Positions 38,668-48,088 of a stretch of 64,000 nt of DNA are shown here, one piece after another. Positions within the stretch are counted from its first letter, which is position 1. Each line of letters opens with the position of its first letter. The notes beneath the pieces are model-generated. The model was not told the origin of the DNA, did no database searches, and saw only the letters and a list, made by a program, of their open reading frames with translations. Made by a program: the position numbers and the translations under genes. The stretch comes from Candidatus Eiseniibacteriota bacterium (GTDB lineage: Bacteria > Eisenbacteria > RBG-16-71-46), in the NCBI GenBank assembly GCA_016178725.1, contig JACOSV010000045.1:1-64000 (forward strand), given 5' to 3'.

Positions 38668-39662
38668 AGACGGGCGCCCGCGCCGCGCGCGGCATCGCCG
38701 TCGTGCTCGCCGGGATTGCGTGCGCCTCCGGGCGGGCCGCGTCCGCGGACGCGCCGCTCGCCGGTTCCAATCGCTATGCGCTCGACGTGATCGAGAGCCG
38801 GGCGAGCGTCGAGCCCGGCGTCGTTCACCTCGGCGAGCGCGCGGTCTATCGCGGCGCCGTCGTCGTCCGCGCCGGCGCCGACGTGCGCTGGCTCGCGCCG
38901 GAGGCGAACGATGCGCTCACGTGGGGCGAGCGCCGGGCGCGGCGCTCGTCGCAGTTTGGCGGGTACGCGAGCCATTCGCGAATCGCCGACACCGTCTCGG
39001 TGGAGATCCCGGTGCAGGCGTTCCAGCTTGGTCGGATCGTGGTGCCGGGGCTGGGCGTGGCCATCGCAGGCGCGAACGGCGCGCGGACGGCGAATCTCCC
39101 GGCAGCCCCGATCACGGTCGTTCCGGCGATCGCCGCCGACGACACCGCCGCCGACTTCCGCGCCGTGCACGGCCCGCTCGCGGCGCCGTGGTGGGGGCGG
39201 GTGCCGTGGACGTGGGTGATCGCGGCGCTCCTCACGATCGCGGCGATCGTGGCGTTCATGCGACGGCGGCGGCGGATGCCCGCGCCGGCCGCGGCGCCCG
39301 CGGCACTCGATCCGCTCGCCGAGGCGCTCGCTGCGGTGGCGGCACTGCGCGCGCTCCGCCTGCCCGAGCACGGACGGTTCGCCGAGCACGCGTTCCGACT
39401 CGGCCAGATCCTGCGCCGCTACCTCGAGGCCGCGACGCACGCGACGCGCCCCGGCGACACGACGCCCGAGCTGGTCCGCCATCTCGGCGAGGCGGGGCTC
39501 GGGGTCGACGATCTCGGCCGGCTCGCGGGGTTGCTGCGCGTCTGGGACCGGGTCAAGTTCGCCCGCGAGCCGTTCACGCTCGACGAGGCTGTGCGCGCCG
39601 AGCAGGCGGTCGAAGCGTTCCTGCGCCGGCCGCAGCCGGCCGCCGAACGGCGGGTGGCCTGA
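38664..39662 (+). CDS. Membrane-anchored Bat-cluster protein (BatD/DUF4381-like)
   Basis: A 332-residue protein with a signal-like N-terminus (AVVLAGIACASGRAASA), a beta-rich periplasmic region (about 30-170), one membrane helix near 183-200 (WVIAALLTIAAIVAF), an Arg-rich stop-transfer and a helical cytoplasmic tail with LRRYLEAATHATRPGDTTPELVRHL. Layout and place between DUF58 and BatA fit the DUF4381/BatD group found in these operons. The GTG overlaps the DUF58 stop. Sequence alone does not give a function. Confidence 0.65.
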   Translation: MKTGARAARGIAVVLAGIACASGRAASADAPLAGSNRYALDVIESRASVEPGVVHLGERAVYRGAVVVRAGADVRWLAPEANDALTWGERRARRSSQFGGYASHSRIADTVSVEIPVQAFQLGRIVVPGLGVAIAGANGARTANLPAAPITVVPAIAADDTAADFRAVHGPLAAPWWGRVPWTWVIAALLTIAAIVAFMRRRRRMPAPAAAPAALDPLAEALAAVAALRALRLPEHGRFAEHAFRLGQILRRYLEAATHATRPGDTTPELVRHLGEAGLGVDDLGRLAGLLRVWDRVKFAREPFTLDEAVRAEQAVEAFLRRPQPAAERRVA

Positions 39663-40642
39663 TGCGCTGGGACGCGCCCTGGGCGCTGGCGGCGGTCCTC
39701 GTCCTGCCGCTGCTGGCCGCGCGCGCGCGCCGCCCGCTCGCGCGGCGCGCAGCCGTGCTGTGGGTGCGTGTCGGCGGCCCGTGGTCGCGGAGTCGCATGG
39801 CGGTCGCGCTCAAGACCGTCGGTCTCCTGCCGTGGCTGGCCCTCGCGCTTGCGCTGCTGGCGCTGGCACGCCCGCAGCAGGGGCTGCGCCAGAGCGAGAC
39901 CGAGACGCGCGGCGTCGACATCGTGCTCGCGCTCGACATCTCGCCCAGCATGCGCGCCGAGGACTTCGTGCCGCGCAACAGGCTCTTCGTCGCGAAGGAG
40001 ACCGCGCGCGAGTTCATCCGCCAGCGCCCGCACGACCGGATCGGGCTCGTGGCGTTCGCGGCGACCGCGTTCACGCAGTGCCCGCTCACGCTCGATCACG
40101 GCGTGCTGATCGAGCTGCTCGACGGGATCGAGTTCGGCATGGCCGAAGACGGCACGGCGATCGGCATGGGTCTCGCGACCGCGGTGGCGCGGCTCAAGGA
40201 GAGCCGCACGCCGAGCAAGGTGGTCGTGCTCCTCACCGACGGCGAGAACAACCGTGGCGAGATCGATCCGCTCACCGGCGCCGAGCTCGCGCGCACGATG
40301 GGGGTGAAGGTGTACACGGTGCTGGTCGGGCGCGGCGGGATGGTGCCGGTGCCGGTGGACGATCCGATCTACGGCCGCCGCGTTCAGATGGAGCGCATGG
40401 ACGTGGACGAGGGCGCCCTGCGCGAGATCGCCGCGCGAACCGGCGGCCGCTACTTCCGCGCCGTCGACAGCGACGCGCTGGCCGGCATCTACGCCGAGAT
40501 CGACCGTCTCGAGCGCGCCCCGATCCGTTCGATCGAGTACCGCGAATACGACGACCTCGGCCCGCTGCTGCTCGGCGCCGCGGCGCTGCTGCTCGCGCTG
40601 CACGCGCTCTCGGGCGCCACCTGGGCGTTCCGCCTGCCATGA
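39662..40642 (+). CDS. batA: BatA-like von Willebrand factor A membrane protein
   Basis: The 326-residue protein has membrane helices near the N-terminus (around 52-68, LPWLALALALLALA) and at the end, and between them a vWA domain whose metal-ion site DISPSM sits in IVLALDISPSMRAEDF, with TDGE further on. Bat proteins were linked to oxygen and oxidative stress tolerance in Bacteroides and Leptospira, but the mechanism is unclear. ATG 39662 shares one base with the preceding stop; the end overlaps the next ATG by four bases. Confidence 0.88.
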   Translation: MRWDAPWALAAVLVLPLLAARARRPLARRAAVLWVRVGGPWSRSRMAVALKTVGLLPWLALALALLALARPQQGLRQSETETRGVDIVLALDISPSMRAEDFVPRNRLFVAKETAREFIRQRPHDRIGLVAFAATAFTQCPLTLDHGVLIELLDGIEFGMAEDGTAIGMGLATAVARLKESRTPSKVVVLLTDGENNRGEIDPLTGAELARTMGVKVYTVLVGRGGMVPVPVDDPIYGRRVQMERMDVDEGALREIAARTGGRYFRAVDSDALAGIYAEIDRLERAPIRSIEYREYDDLGPLLLGAAALLLALHALSGATWAFRLP

Positions 40643-42453
40643 GCTTCGCCGCCGCGCACTGGCTGCGGCTGCTGCTCGCCATTCCGCCGCTGCTTCTGCT
40701 GGAGTGGCGCGCGCGGCGGCGGGCCGACGCGGCGCTGCGCCGGCTGGTGGGCGAGCGCGCCGAGCATGCGCTCTTGAGCGAGCGGAGGCCGGGCCAGCAC
40801 CGGCTCGGGCTGCTGCTGCGGACGGGCGCGCTCGCGGCGCTGATCGTCGGCGCGTCGGGACCCGAGTGGGGCCGCGAGGTCGTGATGCGCACGGCGAGCG
40901 GGTCGGACGTCGTGTTCCTGATGGACGTCTCGGCGAGCATGGACGCGCGCGACGTGCCGCCGAGCCGGCTCGAGGAAGCGCGGCGCGAGGCGCTCGCGGT
41001 GCTCGACCGGCTCGCAGGGAGCCGCGTCGGCATCGTGGCGTTCGCGGGCGACGCGGTGCGGCTCTGTCCGCTGACACTCGACCGCGGCGCGGCGCGGCTG
41101 GTGCTCGAGTCCATCACCACCGCGTCGGTGAGCGAGCCCGGGACCGATCTCGGCCGCGGGCTGCGCACGGCGATGAACGTGCTCCCGGGCGGCCGCCGCA
41201 CCGAGCAGGTGATCGTGCTGTGGACCGACGGCGAGGATCTCGAGCACGGGGCGGGCGGCGGTGTGGACGCGCTCGCGCGCGGAGGATTCCACGTGCTCGC
41301 GGTCGGCGTGGGCACGCCCGCCGGCGACGTGATCCCGGTGCTCGACGACCAGGGCCGCGCGGTGGACGTGAAGCGCGACGAATCGGGCAGCGCGGTGCAC
41401 AGCCGGCTCGACGAGGGTCTGCTGCGGACCCTGGCGCGGCGCACCCGCGGCGCGTATTTCGCGGCCTCGCGCCCGGGCGGTGAGCTGCCGCGCCTGCTCG
41501 GTGCGCTCGGCGGCGTCGCGCGCAGCGCGCGCGGCTCGCGGCTGACCGAGCAGCCGGTGCCGCGCTTTCCGTGGTTCGCGGCGCTCGCGGCGCTGCTGCT
41601 CGCGATTGAGCTCGCGCGCGCTCACCGGCGCGCCGGGATCGCGGGCGTGCGCGACGCCGCGCGGGAGTCGGGCGCGGACGAGGCCGGGTCGCCGGGCGCC
41701 GCGGGCGCGGCGCCGGCCGATGGGCGCGTGGCGCGCGGGCGGAGGACGGCGCGCGCGGCATCGGCCGCGGCGGTCGTGCTCGCGCTCGGCGTGTGCGACA
41801 GGGCGGCGATCGCCGAGAGCGACTGGGCGCGCGGCGATCGCGCGTTCCGTGGTGGACGCTACGCTGCAGCGGAATCCCTCTACGCGCGGCGCGCGGCGCG
41901 CGGATCGCCCGCCGCGGTGCGCGTCAATCATGCGACGGCGCGCGCGCTCGCCGGTCGCGGCGCGGACGCCGAGAGCCTGCTCGCCTCGCTCGGGTCCGAG
42001 AAGGGCGCCGCGGGCCACACGGCGGCCTACAACCTCGGGACGCTCGAGGCCAGGCGCGCGGACTGGGACGATGCGGTCAAGACGCTGCGCAAGGCGCTCG
42101 AGTCCGACGCCGACGATCGTGACGCCCGCTACAACTACGAGCTGGCGCTGCGCCGACAGCGGCAGCAGCGCGGCGGCGGAACCCCACCGCCTTCGCCGTC
42201 GCCGAGCCGGCCGTCGCCGCACGCCGCCGGGGCGAATCCGAACCCCGGCGCGACCTCGCCGAATCCGCCGCCGCAGGTGCCGCCCGCGCCGCAGGCGAAC
42301 ACGCCCGAGGCGCAACCGGCGCCGAGTCCGGGCACGATGGACCGCCGCACCGCCGAGCAGCTGCTCGGCAGCCTGTCCGAGCTCGAGCGCATCGAGCAGC
42401 AGCGCCTCCACAAGGTGCGCGTCGTGCGCGAGCGCCGCGGGAGGGACTGGTGA
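40639..42453 (+). CDS. BatB-BatC fusion: vWA domain plus TPR domain
   Basis: A 604-residue protein combining two normally separate genes. The N-terminal part is BatB-like: membrane helix near 55-75, vWA domain with FLMDVSASMDARD and WTDGED, and a second helix at about 311-330. After a low-complexity stretch comes a hydrophobic segment near 370-390 resembling a signal or membrane anchor (AAAVVLALGVCDRAAIA), then TPR-like helices about 393-510 (GDRAFRGGRYAAAESLY, AYNLGTLEARRADWDDAVKTL) and a long Pro-rich tail, as in BatC. The ATG overlaps batA and the stop overlaps the next GTG. Confidence 0.82.
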   Translation: MSFAAAHWLRLLLAIPPLLLLEWRARRRADAALRRLVGERAEHALLSERRPGQHRLGLLLRTGALAALIVGASGPEWGREVVMRTASGSDVVFLMDVSASMDARDVPPSRLEEARREALAVLDRLAGSRVGIVAFAGDAVRLCPLTLDRGAARLVLESITTASVSEPGTDLGRGLRTAMNVLPGGRRTEQVIVLWTDGEDLEHGAGGGVDALARGGFHVLAVGVGTPAGDVIPVLDDQGRAVDVKRDESGSAVHSRLDEGLLRTLARRTRGAYFAASRPGGELPRLLGALGGVARSARGSRLTEQPVPRFPWFAALAALLLAIELARAHRRAGIAGVRDAARESGADEAGSPGAAGAAPADGRVARGRRTARAASAAAVVLALGVCDRAAIAESDWARGDRAFRGGRYAAAESLYARRAARGSPAAVRVNHATARALAGRGADAESLLASLGSEKGAAGHTAAYNLGTLEARRADWDDAVKTLRKALESDADDRDARYNYELALRRQRQQRGGGTPPPSPSPSRPSPHAAGANPNPGATSPNPPPQVPPAPQANTPEAQPAPSPGTMDRRTAEQLLGSLSELERIEQQRLHKVRVVRERRGRDW

Positions 42454-44643
42454 GGCGCGGCCTCGCGGCGTGCGGCGCGCTCGGGCTGCTCGCGTGCGCA
42501 TTCGGCGCGTCGCTCGCGGCGCCGGTCACGGTGGACGCGACGCTCGACCGCCGCAGCGTCACCGTCGGCGAAGCGGCGACGCTGCAGGTCATCGTGCGCG
42601 GCGCGCCGATCGGCGTGGACGCGCCGACGCTCGACCTTCCCTCGGGGCTCGACGTGCTCAGCACCGGGCGCGCGAACAACTTCACGTTCGTCGACGGGAA
42701 GAGCGCGGTCGAGGCGATCTTCCGCTATCAGATCGCCGCGAATGCCGCCGGGCGCTACGGCATCGGTCCGATCGCCGTGCACGTCGGGAAGGAGACGTTC
42801 CGCAGCCTCCTGGTGCATCTCGACGCGTCGGCGGCTCCCTCGCACCTGGGCGCGGAGCCCGCGAGCGCGGGCACGGCGGCGGCGCTGTTCGTCGACGTCG
42901 CCCCGGCGCGTCCGTGGGTGGGGCAGCCGTGCGTGATGCGCGTGCGGCTGGTCCAGCGCGCGCCGCTCGCCGAGGACCCGCAGTACACGCCGCCCGCGAC
43001 ACCGGGATTCTGGTCCGATCCTACCGGCGCGCCCGAGTCGTACTACGCCGACGAGCACGGGCGCCGCGTGCTCGTCACCGAAACGCGCGCACGTCTCTAC
43101 CCGCTGGCTCCGGGTCCGGCGACGATCGGCGAGGCGTCCGCGACGCTCGTGCTGGCGGTCGGACCGCGCGATCCGACGCCCTGGACATCGGCGCGCGCGC
43201 CGCGGCACGAGGTGGCGGTGCGCAGCGCTCCGGTCGCGGTGGACGTGCGGGCGCTGCCGCCCGGCGCGCCGCGGGGATTCAACGGCGCGGTCGGCGACTT
43301 CACGCCGGGCTGGACCGCTGATCGCGCGCGCACGTCGCTCGACGTTCCGGTGACCGTTCGCCTCGATGTGCGCGGACACGGCAACCTGCCGCTCCTGCGT
43401 CCGCCGGAGCTTGCGGCGCCGGACGCCGAGGTCTTCGCCGGCACGATGGACGACAGCCTCGCGAGCCCGGGCGGCGACGGCGTCGGCCGCAAGCGATTCC
43501 AGTGGTCGGCGCTCGCGCGTGGCGTGGGACGGCTCGCGGTCCCCGCGCCGCGCTTCGCGTGGTTCGATCCCGGGGCGGGCGCCTACCGCGTCGCGGATCT
43601 CCCCGCGGTCGCGATCGACGTCGGCCCGGCGCTGTTCGCGGGCGCCGCGGGCGGTCCCGGACTTCCTGCGGCGTTCGCCGCGGGGACGGATCCGGGAGCG
43701 CGCGCGCCGGCGCCGTGGGCTTGGGCCCTCGGTGGTCTGCTGATCGGCGCCGCGTTGGTGGTCGCGCGCGGCGGCGCGGATCCGCGCGCGGCGGTCGCGG
43801 CGCGCGCCCGGCCGCTCGAGTGGCTGCGCGCCGTGGGCCGGACGAACGGTCCGGACTTCTGGCGCGCCGCCGAGGACGCGAGCGCGTGGCTCGCGACCGG
43901 CGGACACGACGCCGAGTCGGTGCGCCGCGACATCGCCGCGGCGCGCTTCGGCGGCACCGGAATCGACGTCGAGCGCGTGCGCCGCGAGCTCGTGGAAGCG
44001 ATCTCGGCGGCGCTTCCCCCGCGGCGGCGATCGGCGGCGCGACGCGCGACGGCGGTCGTGCTCGTGCTCGCGGCGGCCGCGGTGATGACGGCGTTCGCTC
44101 CGCGCGCCGGCGACGCGCCGCTCGCCGCGCGGATGCGTGCGGCCGACGGGGCCGCGGCAGGCGGCGATCTGGGCGCCGCGCGCCGGGGGTGGGCGTCGCT
44201 CTGGAGCGACGGCGCGCGCGCGCCGGGCATCGCGGCGCGGCTCGCGTGGGCCGAGGTGCAGAGCGGCGCGATCGGGCCCGCCGCGGCCTGGGTCGTGCGC
44301 GCGGCGCTGGCCGATCCGGCCGCTCGAGTGGGCGATCGCCGCCGCGCTGCTGGGCGCGGCGGCGGGGAGCGTGTGGCCGCGACGGCGCTGGACGGTCCTG
44401 CTCGCGCTCGGCGCGGCGCTCGCCGGCGGGGCCGATCCGATCCAGTCGGCAATCGCAGCCCGCATCCCGCGCGCAGTCGTGCGCGAGAGCGTGGCGATCG
44501 AGGGCGCGGGTCTCGATCTCCAGCCGGGTCAGGTGGTGCGCGTGATCGAACACGCCGGCCCGCGCGCGCACGTGGCCGCAGGCGGCGGCGTCACGGGCTG
44601 GGTGCCGGCCGCGAGCCTCGACTCGGTGAACGCCGCACCGTGA
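42450..44643 (+). pseudogene. BatD-BatE fusion split by a frameshift near 44313-44325
   Basis: The first 621 residues have a signal peptide, Ig-like BatD domains, a membrane helix at about 423-443, a second at about 531-553 and a TPR-like stretch ending ALADP. At about 44313-44325 coding switches by one base: the original frame turns Arg-rich and meaningless, while the new frame reads two membrane helices (EWAIAAALLGAAAGSVW, WTVLLALGAALAGG) and an SH3 domain (LQPGQVVRVIEHAG, GGVTGWVPAASLDSV) ending at 44643. That is the BatE layout. An extra base, or a lost CG pair in CCGGCC, would explain it. No slippery motif for programmed shifting is visible. GTG 42450 overlaps the upstream stop. Confidence 0.75.
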
Positions 44644-45251
44644 TCGCGACGCACGGACGGGCGCCGGAGCGGCTGCTGGTCGGCGTCGCGATGGTGCTCT
44701 CGCTCCTCGGGTCGATCGACGCGTTCGATCGCGACGTCGCGCACGCGGTCCAGGCCTCGCGCATGCCCGCGGCCGAAGGCTGGATGCGCGGCGCGAGCGG
44801 TCTCGGCACACCGGCCCTCGTGCTCGGCGGCGTGCTCGCGATCGCGATCTTCGCCGGGCCGGCCGGCGTCCCGACCGCGCGGGCGATGATCGCGGTGCTC
44901 GCTCCGGTCAACGCCGTGGTCGAGCTCACCAAATTCGCGTGCGGCCGCGTGCGACCGGATGGAACCCGCGATCGCGCCAACTCGTCGTTTCCATCCAGCC
45001 ATGCGGCCAACGCCGCGGCCATCGCCCTGCTGCTCGCACGGCGCTGGCCCAGGGGGATCCCGGTCTATGTCGCCCTGGCGTCGGCCGTCGCCTACTCCCG
45101 GATGTACCTCAACCGCCACTTTCTGAGCGACGTCGTATGCGGTGTCGCCATTGGACTTGTCATGGCCGTCCTGGTGCTGAACCGGATTCGCGGGACGGCG
45201 TGGTCATGGGAGCGCAGCTTGGGCGTTGGCGGGTCGGGCACCCTCTGCTAG
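44640..45251 (+). CDS. PAP2-family membrane phosphatase
   Basis: A 203-residue integral-membrane phosphatase with the three family motifs in order: KFACGRVRP, FPSSHAAN and SRMYLNRHFLSDV. Possible substrates are undecaprenyl diphosphate or phosphatidylglycerol phosphate; the sequence does not decide. GTG 44640 overlaps the TGA that ends the corrected BatD-BatE frame, matching the four-base overlap style of this genome. Because this frame is the same as that of the batD N-terminus, an uncorrected reading gives a false 933-residue fusion. Confidence 0.85.
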   Translation: MIATHGRAPERLLVGVAMVLSLLGSIDAFDRDVAHAVQASRMPAAEGWMRGASGLGTPALVLGGVLAIAIFAGPAGVPTARAMIAVLAPVNAVVELTKFACGRVRPDGTRDRANSSFPSSHAANAAAIALLLARRWPRGIPVYVALASAVAYSRMYLNRHFLSDVVCGVAIGLVMAVLVLNRIRGTAWSWERSLGVGGSGTLC

Positions 45252-45283
45252 GCTTCGTGCGGTTGCGGAGGTGCCTCAACACG

Positions 45284-45751
45284 ATGACCCTCGGGACGAC
45301 GCTCTCGGTTCTCGACCCCTCGCTCTACATCCCGGACCTCAAGGCGCGAAAACGTGACGCGGCCCTCGCCGAGCTGGCGGAACTCGCGCAGCGGCAGGGC
45401 GTGGTGCGCGGCGCTTCGCTGCTGCTCGACCTCCTCCTCTTGCGCGAGCGTCTCGGCACCACCGCGGTCGGCAAGGGCGTCGCGCTTCCCGCCGCCCGCT
45501 CGCTGACGGTCGAGCGTCCGCAGCTCGTGATCGCGCGCTCGCGCCGCGGCATCGACTGGTCGGCGTTCGACGGCGAGCCCGTGTCGCTCGTGCTGCTCGC
45601 ATTGAGCCCGGCGGAATCGAGCGACGCCGCACACCACGCGTTCGTCGCCCGCGGCGCCGCGGTGGCGCGGCTGCAGCGCAACCGGCAGAAGCTGCTCGAG
45701 GCGCCCAACGTCGAGACGGTGATGACCGTGCTGCGCGAGGTGACGGCGTGA
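45284..45751 (+). CDS. PtsN-like (EIIA-Ntr fold) protein lacking the phosphorylated histidine
   Basis: A 155-residue protein with the EIIA type 2 fold: GTTAVGKGVALP, then a region with VSLVLLALSPAESSDAAHHAFVARGAAVARL. In active EIIA-Ntr proteins the loop reads IPHGK with the His that accepts phosphate; here it reads LPAAR, with Ala70 at that site. It therefore cannot be phosphorylated in the usual way and may act as a binding regulator. ATG 45284 is used, with GGAGG at 45267-45271 a little far upstream; TTG 45263 is an in-frame alternative. The zinc-ribbon gene overlaps its stop. Confidence 0.78.
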   Translation: MTLGTTLSVLDPSLYIPDLKARKRDAALAELAELAQRQGVVRGASLLLDLLLLRERLGTTAVGKGVALPAARSLTVERPQLVIARSRRGIDWSAFDGEPVSLVLLALSPAESSDAAHHAFVARGAAVARLQRNRQKLLEAPNVETVMTVLREVTA

Positions 45752-46089
45752 GCGGCGCGGCGCGGCTGGTGCACCTCACCGATCTCGATCTGCTGATCGG
45801 CGAGGCGTCGGACCGCGACGGACGCGCGCGCCTCGGCAAGCTCGGCTTCGACCTCGCCGGGCTCGCGCGGCTCGAGGCGGCGCGGGCGCGACTGGCCGCC
45901 CAGATCGAGCACCGCTGGATCGTCCTCTATGATCGCGCGCGCCGGCGCTATGGCCGCGGCATGACGGCGGTGCGTGACCGGGTCTGCCAGGGCTGTTTCG
46001 TCACGCTCCCCACGTCGGCCGGCTCGCGGCCCGAGGCGGACGCGCTCGCGCTCTGCGCCTCCTGCGGCCGTCTCCTCTACAAGGGCTGA
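45748..46089 (+). CDS. Short C4 zinc-ribbon protein (CdsZ-like C-terminal part)
   Basis: A 113-residue protein. The end carries two CxxC pairs, VCQGCFV and LCASCGRLLYKG, as in the zinc-ribbon family with a long N-terminal coiled coil. Here only a short helical stretch (GLARLEAARARLAAQIEHRW) precedes the ribbon, about half the usual length of about 240, so it is a reduced version. GTG 45748 overlaps the PtsN-like stop, implying coupled expression. Function unknown. Confidence 0.75.
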   Translation: MSGAARLVHLTDLDLLIGEASDRDGRARLGKLGFDLAGLARLEAARARLAAQIEHRWIVLYDRARRRYGRGMTAVRDRVCQGCFVTLPTSAGSRPEADALALCASCGRLLYKG

Positions 46090-46157
46090 GCCGGCCCCGC
46101 GCGCGCCGCGGCGCGCTGCGGTATGCTCGTCCCTGCCGCCGGGCGGAAGGGAGTTCC

Positions 46158-46577
46158 ATGATCACAGCGCATCGGGTCGTTCGGGCAGGCCTGGCCATGG
46201 TGCTGCTCACGACCGGCGGATGCACGTCGCTCCGCGAGATCCCGCGCGGGGAGTACGCCGCACGCGGCGAGCGCAAGAACGTCGCGGTCGACACGCGCGA
46301 GGGTCTTCACTACGAGTTCGAGCTCGTGCGCGTCAGCGGCGACACGCTGACCGGCTACCACCGCCGCGACACCGAGGGCTCGTTCGAGGAGTTCGACGCG
46401 GTGGCGCTGCCGCTCGACGGCATCACGAAGTTCTCGGGGCGACACGTCGACTGGTACCGCACCAGCCTCGTCGGCGGCGGCGCGCTCGGTGCGGCGGTCC
46501 TCGGCGCGATCGCCCGTCATCACGGCTCGGCCGGCACCACCAGCGACACCGGCGGCGGGCTCAAGGGCGGCCCCTAG
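46158..46577 (+). CDS. Putative lipoprotein
   Basis: A 139-residue secreted protein with a short N-terminal helix and lipobox LTTGGC, Cys at about residue 22, so it should be lipid-anchored after processing by Lgt and LspA and acylated by Lnt (encoded at 57895). The mature part is a small beta-rich domain (VAVDTREGLHYEFELVRVSGDTLTGYHRRD), a hydrophobic glycine-rich stretch (VGGGALGAAVLGAIA) and a Gly/Ser tail. No family recognised. ATG 46158 follows GGAAGGGAG. A TATGCT at 46122-46127 might be a -10, but no -35 is visible. Confidence 0.7.
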   Translation: MITAHRVVRAGLAMVLLTTGGCTSLREIPRGEYAARGERKNVAVDTREGLHYEFELVRVSGDTLTGYHRRDTEGSFEEFDAVALPLDGITKFSGRHVDWYRTSLVGGGALGAAVLGAIARHHGSAGTTSDTGGGLKGGP

Positions 46578-46633
46578 GCGTAGCCCCGCGCCGCGCCGGC
46601 CGGGGCGGGCGCCGCGACCGCCGGGGCGATGCG

Positions 46634-48088
46634 ATGAGTCCTCCGTTTCGACACCTGTGGCAGAACTGGACGCTGGGCGCCGCCGAGGCGGCCGCGCGCC
46701 GCGCGAGCGATCGGCTGCGCGCACACGCGTGGCCCGCGCCGCTGCCCGAGGTGCTCGCCCGACTGCGCGAAGGCGGGCACGCGGCGTTGATCGTCGGCGG
46801 CTCCGTGCGCGACGCGCTCCTCGGCCGGTCGCCCAAGGGACTCGCGGACGTGGCGACCGATCTCCATCCCGATGCGGTCGCCACGCGCTTCTCGCACGTC
46901 GCGCCCACCGGGCTCCGGCACGGCACGGTGACGATCATCACGGATGTCGGTGCGATCGAGTGCACGACGTTCCGCCGCGAGGGCGCCTACTCGGACGCGC
47001 GCCGGCCCGATCGCGTCGAGTTCACGGCCGACCCGCTCGAAGACCTGGCGCGGCGCGACCTCACCGTGAACGCCATGGCCTGGGATCCCGATCTCGGCAC
47101 GCTGCTCGATCCGTTCGACGGCGCCCTCGATCTCGAGCAGAGGACGCTGCGAGCGGTCGGCGAGCCGCTCGACCGGTTCCGCGAGGACGCGCTGCGCCCG
47201 CTGCGCGTCGCGCGCTTCACGGCGACGCTGGCGATGGAGCCGGACGCGGCGCTGCGCGCGGCGCTCGCCTCGCTCGCCGTCGAGGGGAGCGGCTATGCCG
47301 CCGAGGCGGTCGCGGTGGAACGCGTCTTCGCCGAGATCGCGGCGCTGCTCACCGCGCGCGAGCCCTCGCGCGGCTTCGAGGTGTTGCGTGAAGCGCGGCT
47401 GCTCGAACGCTGGCTGCCGGAGCTCGCGCGCTGCCGTGGCGTGCCGCAGAATCGTTTCCACGCCTACGACGTCTACTTCCACAGCCTCTACACCTGCGAC
47501 GCGGCGCCGGCGGAGAAACCCGCCGTACGCTGGGCGGCGCTGCTCCACGACGTCGGCAAGCCCGACACGCGGGTCGAGAAGCACGGCGAAGGGACGTTCT
47601 ACAACCATCAGTTCGTCGGCGCCGCGATGGCGGGCCGTCTGCTCGATCGGCTGCGCGCGCCGGCCGCGCTGCGGGACGACGTCGTGCACCTCGTGCGCGA
47701 GCACATGTTCGACTACCGGCGGGAGTGGAGCGACGCCGCGCTGCGGCGCTGGCTGCGCCGCGTCGGTCCCGAGCACGTCGCCGATCTCTTCGATCTGCGC
47801 ATCGCCGACATGCTCGGCAACGGGCTGAAGCAGGGATTCCCGGCCTACCTCGACGCGATGCGCCGGCGCATCGACGCGCTGCTCGCCGCCGAGCACGCGC
47901 TCGAGGTGACGGATCTCGCGGTGGACGGGCGCGACGTGATGCGCGAGCTCGCGATCCCGCCCGGGCCCGCCGTGCGCGAGGCGCTCGAGGCGCTGCTCGA
48001 AGAGGTGCTCGACGATCCCGTGCGCAATCGGCGCGAACACCTGCTCGAACGCCTGCGCACTCGCGCGGCGCCGGCCTCCGGCGCTTGA
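46634..48088 (+). CDS. cca: CCA-adding enzyme / poly(A) polymerase family with HD domain
   Basis: A class II nucleotidyltransferase that adds or repairs the tRNA 3' CCA or polyadenylates RNA. The 484-residue protein has GGSVRDALLGR, a carboxylate motif DVATD, RRDLTVNAMAWD, the RNA-binding REDALRPLRVARF, and a C-terminal HD domain with LLHDVGKPDTR and EHMFDYRREWS. Family members of this type can be CCA-adding or poly(A) polymerases; motifs alone do not separate them. ATG 46634 is taken from the start of homology. The stop TGA is part of the next -35 element. Confidence 0.88.
   Translation: MSPPFRHLWQNWTLGAAEAAARRASDRLRAHAWPAPLPEVLARLREGGHAALIVGGSVRDALLGRSPKGLADVATDLHPDAVATRFSHVAPTGLRHGTVTIITDVGAIECTTFRREGAYSDARRPDRVEFTADPLEDLARRDLTVNAMAWDPDLGTLLDPFDGALDLEQRTLRAVGEPLDRFREDALRPLRVARFTATLAMEPDAALRAALASLAVEGSGYAAEAVAVERVFAEIAALLTAREPSRGFEVLREARLLERWLPELARCRGVPQNRFHAYDVYFHSLYTCDAAPAEKPAVRWAALLHDVGKPDTRVEKHGEGTFYNHQFVGAAMAGRLLDRLRAPAALRDDVVHLVREHMFDYRREWSDAALRRWLRRVGPEHVADLFDLRIADMLGNGLKQGFPAYLDAMRRRIDALLAAEHALEVTDLAVDGRDVMRELAIPPGPAVREALEALLEEVLDDPVRNRREHLLERLRTRAAPASGA

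Noticed and set aside
42450-45251. A single 933-residue BatD-PAP2 fusion protein
   Set aside because: The joining stretch 44320-44640 is Arg-rich and without structure, while the neighbouring frame there encodes membrane helices and an SH3 domain. Two genes with a frameshift explain it better.
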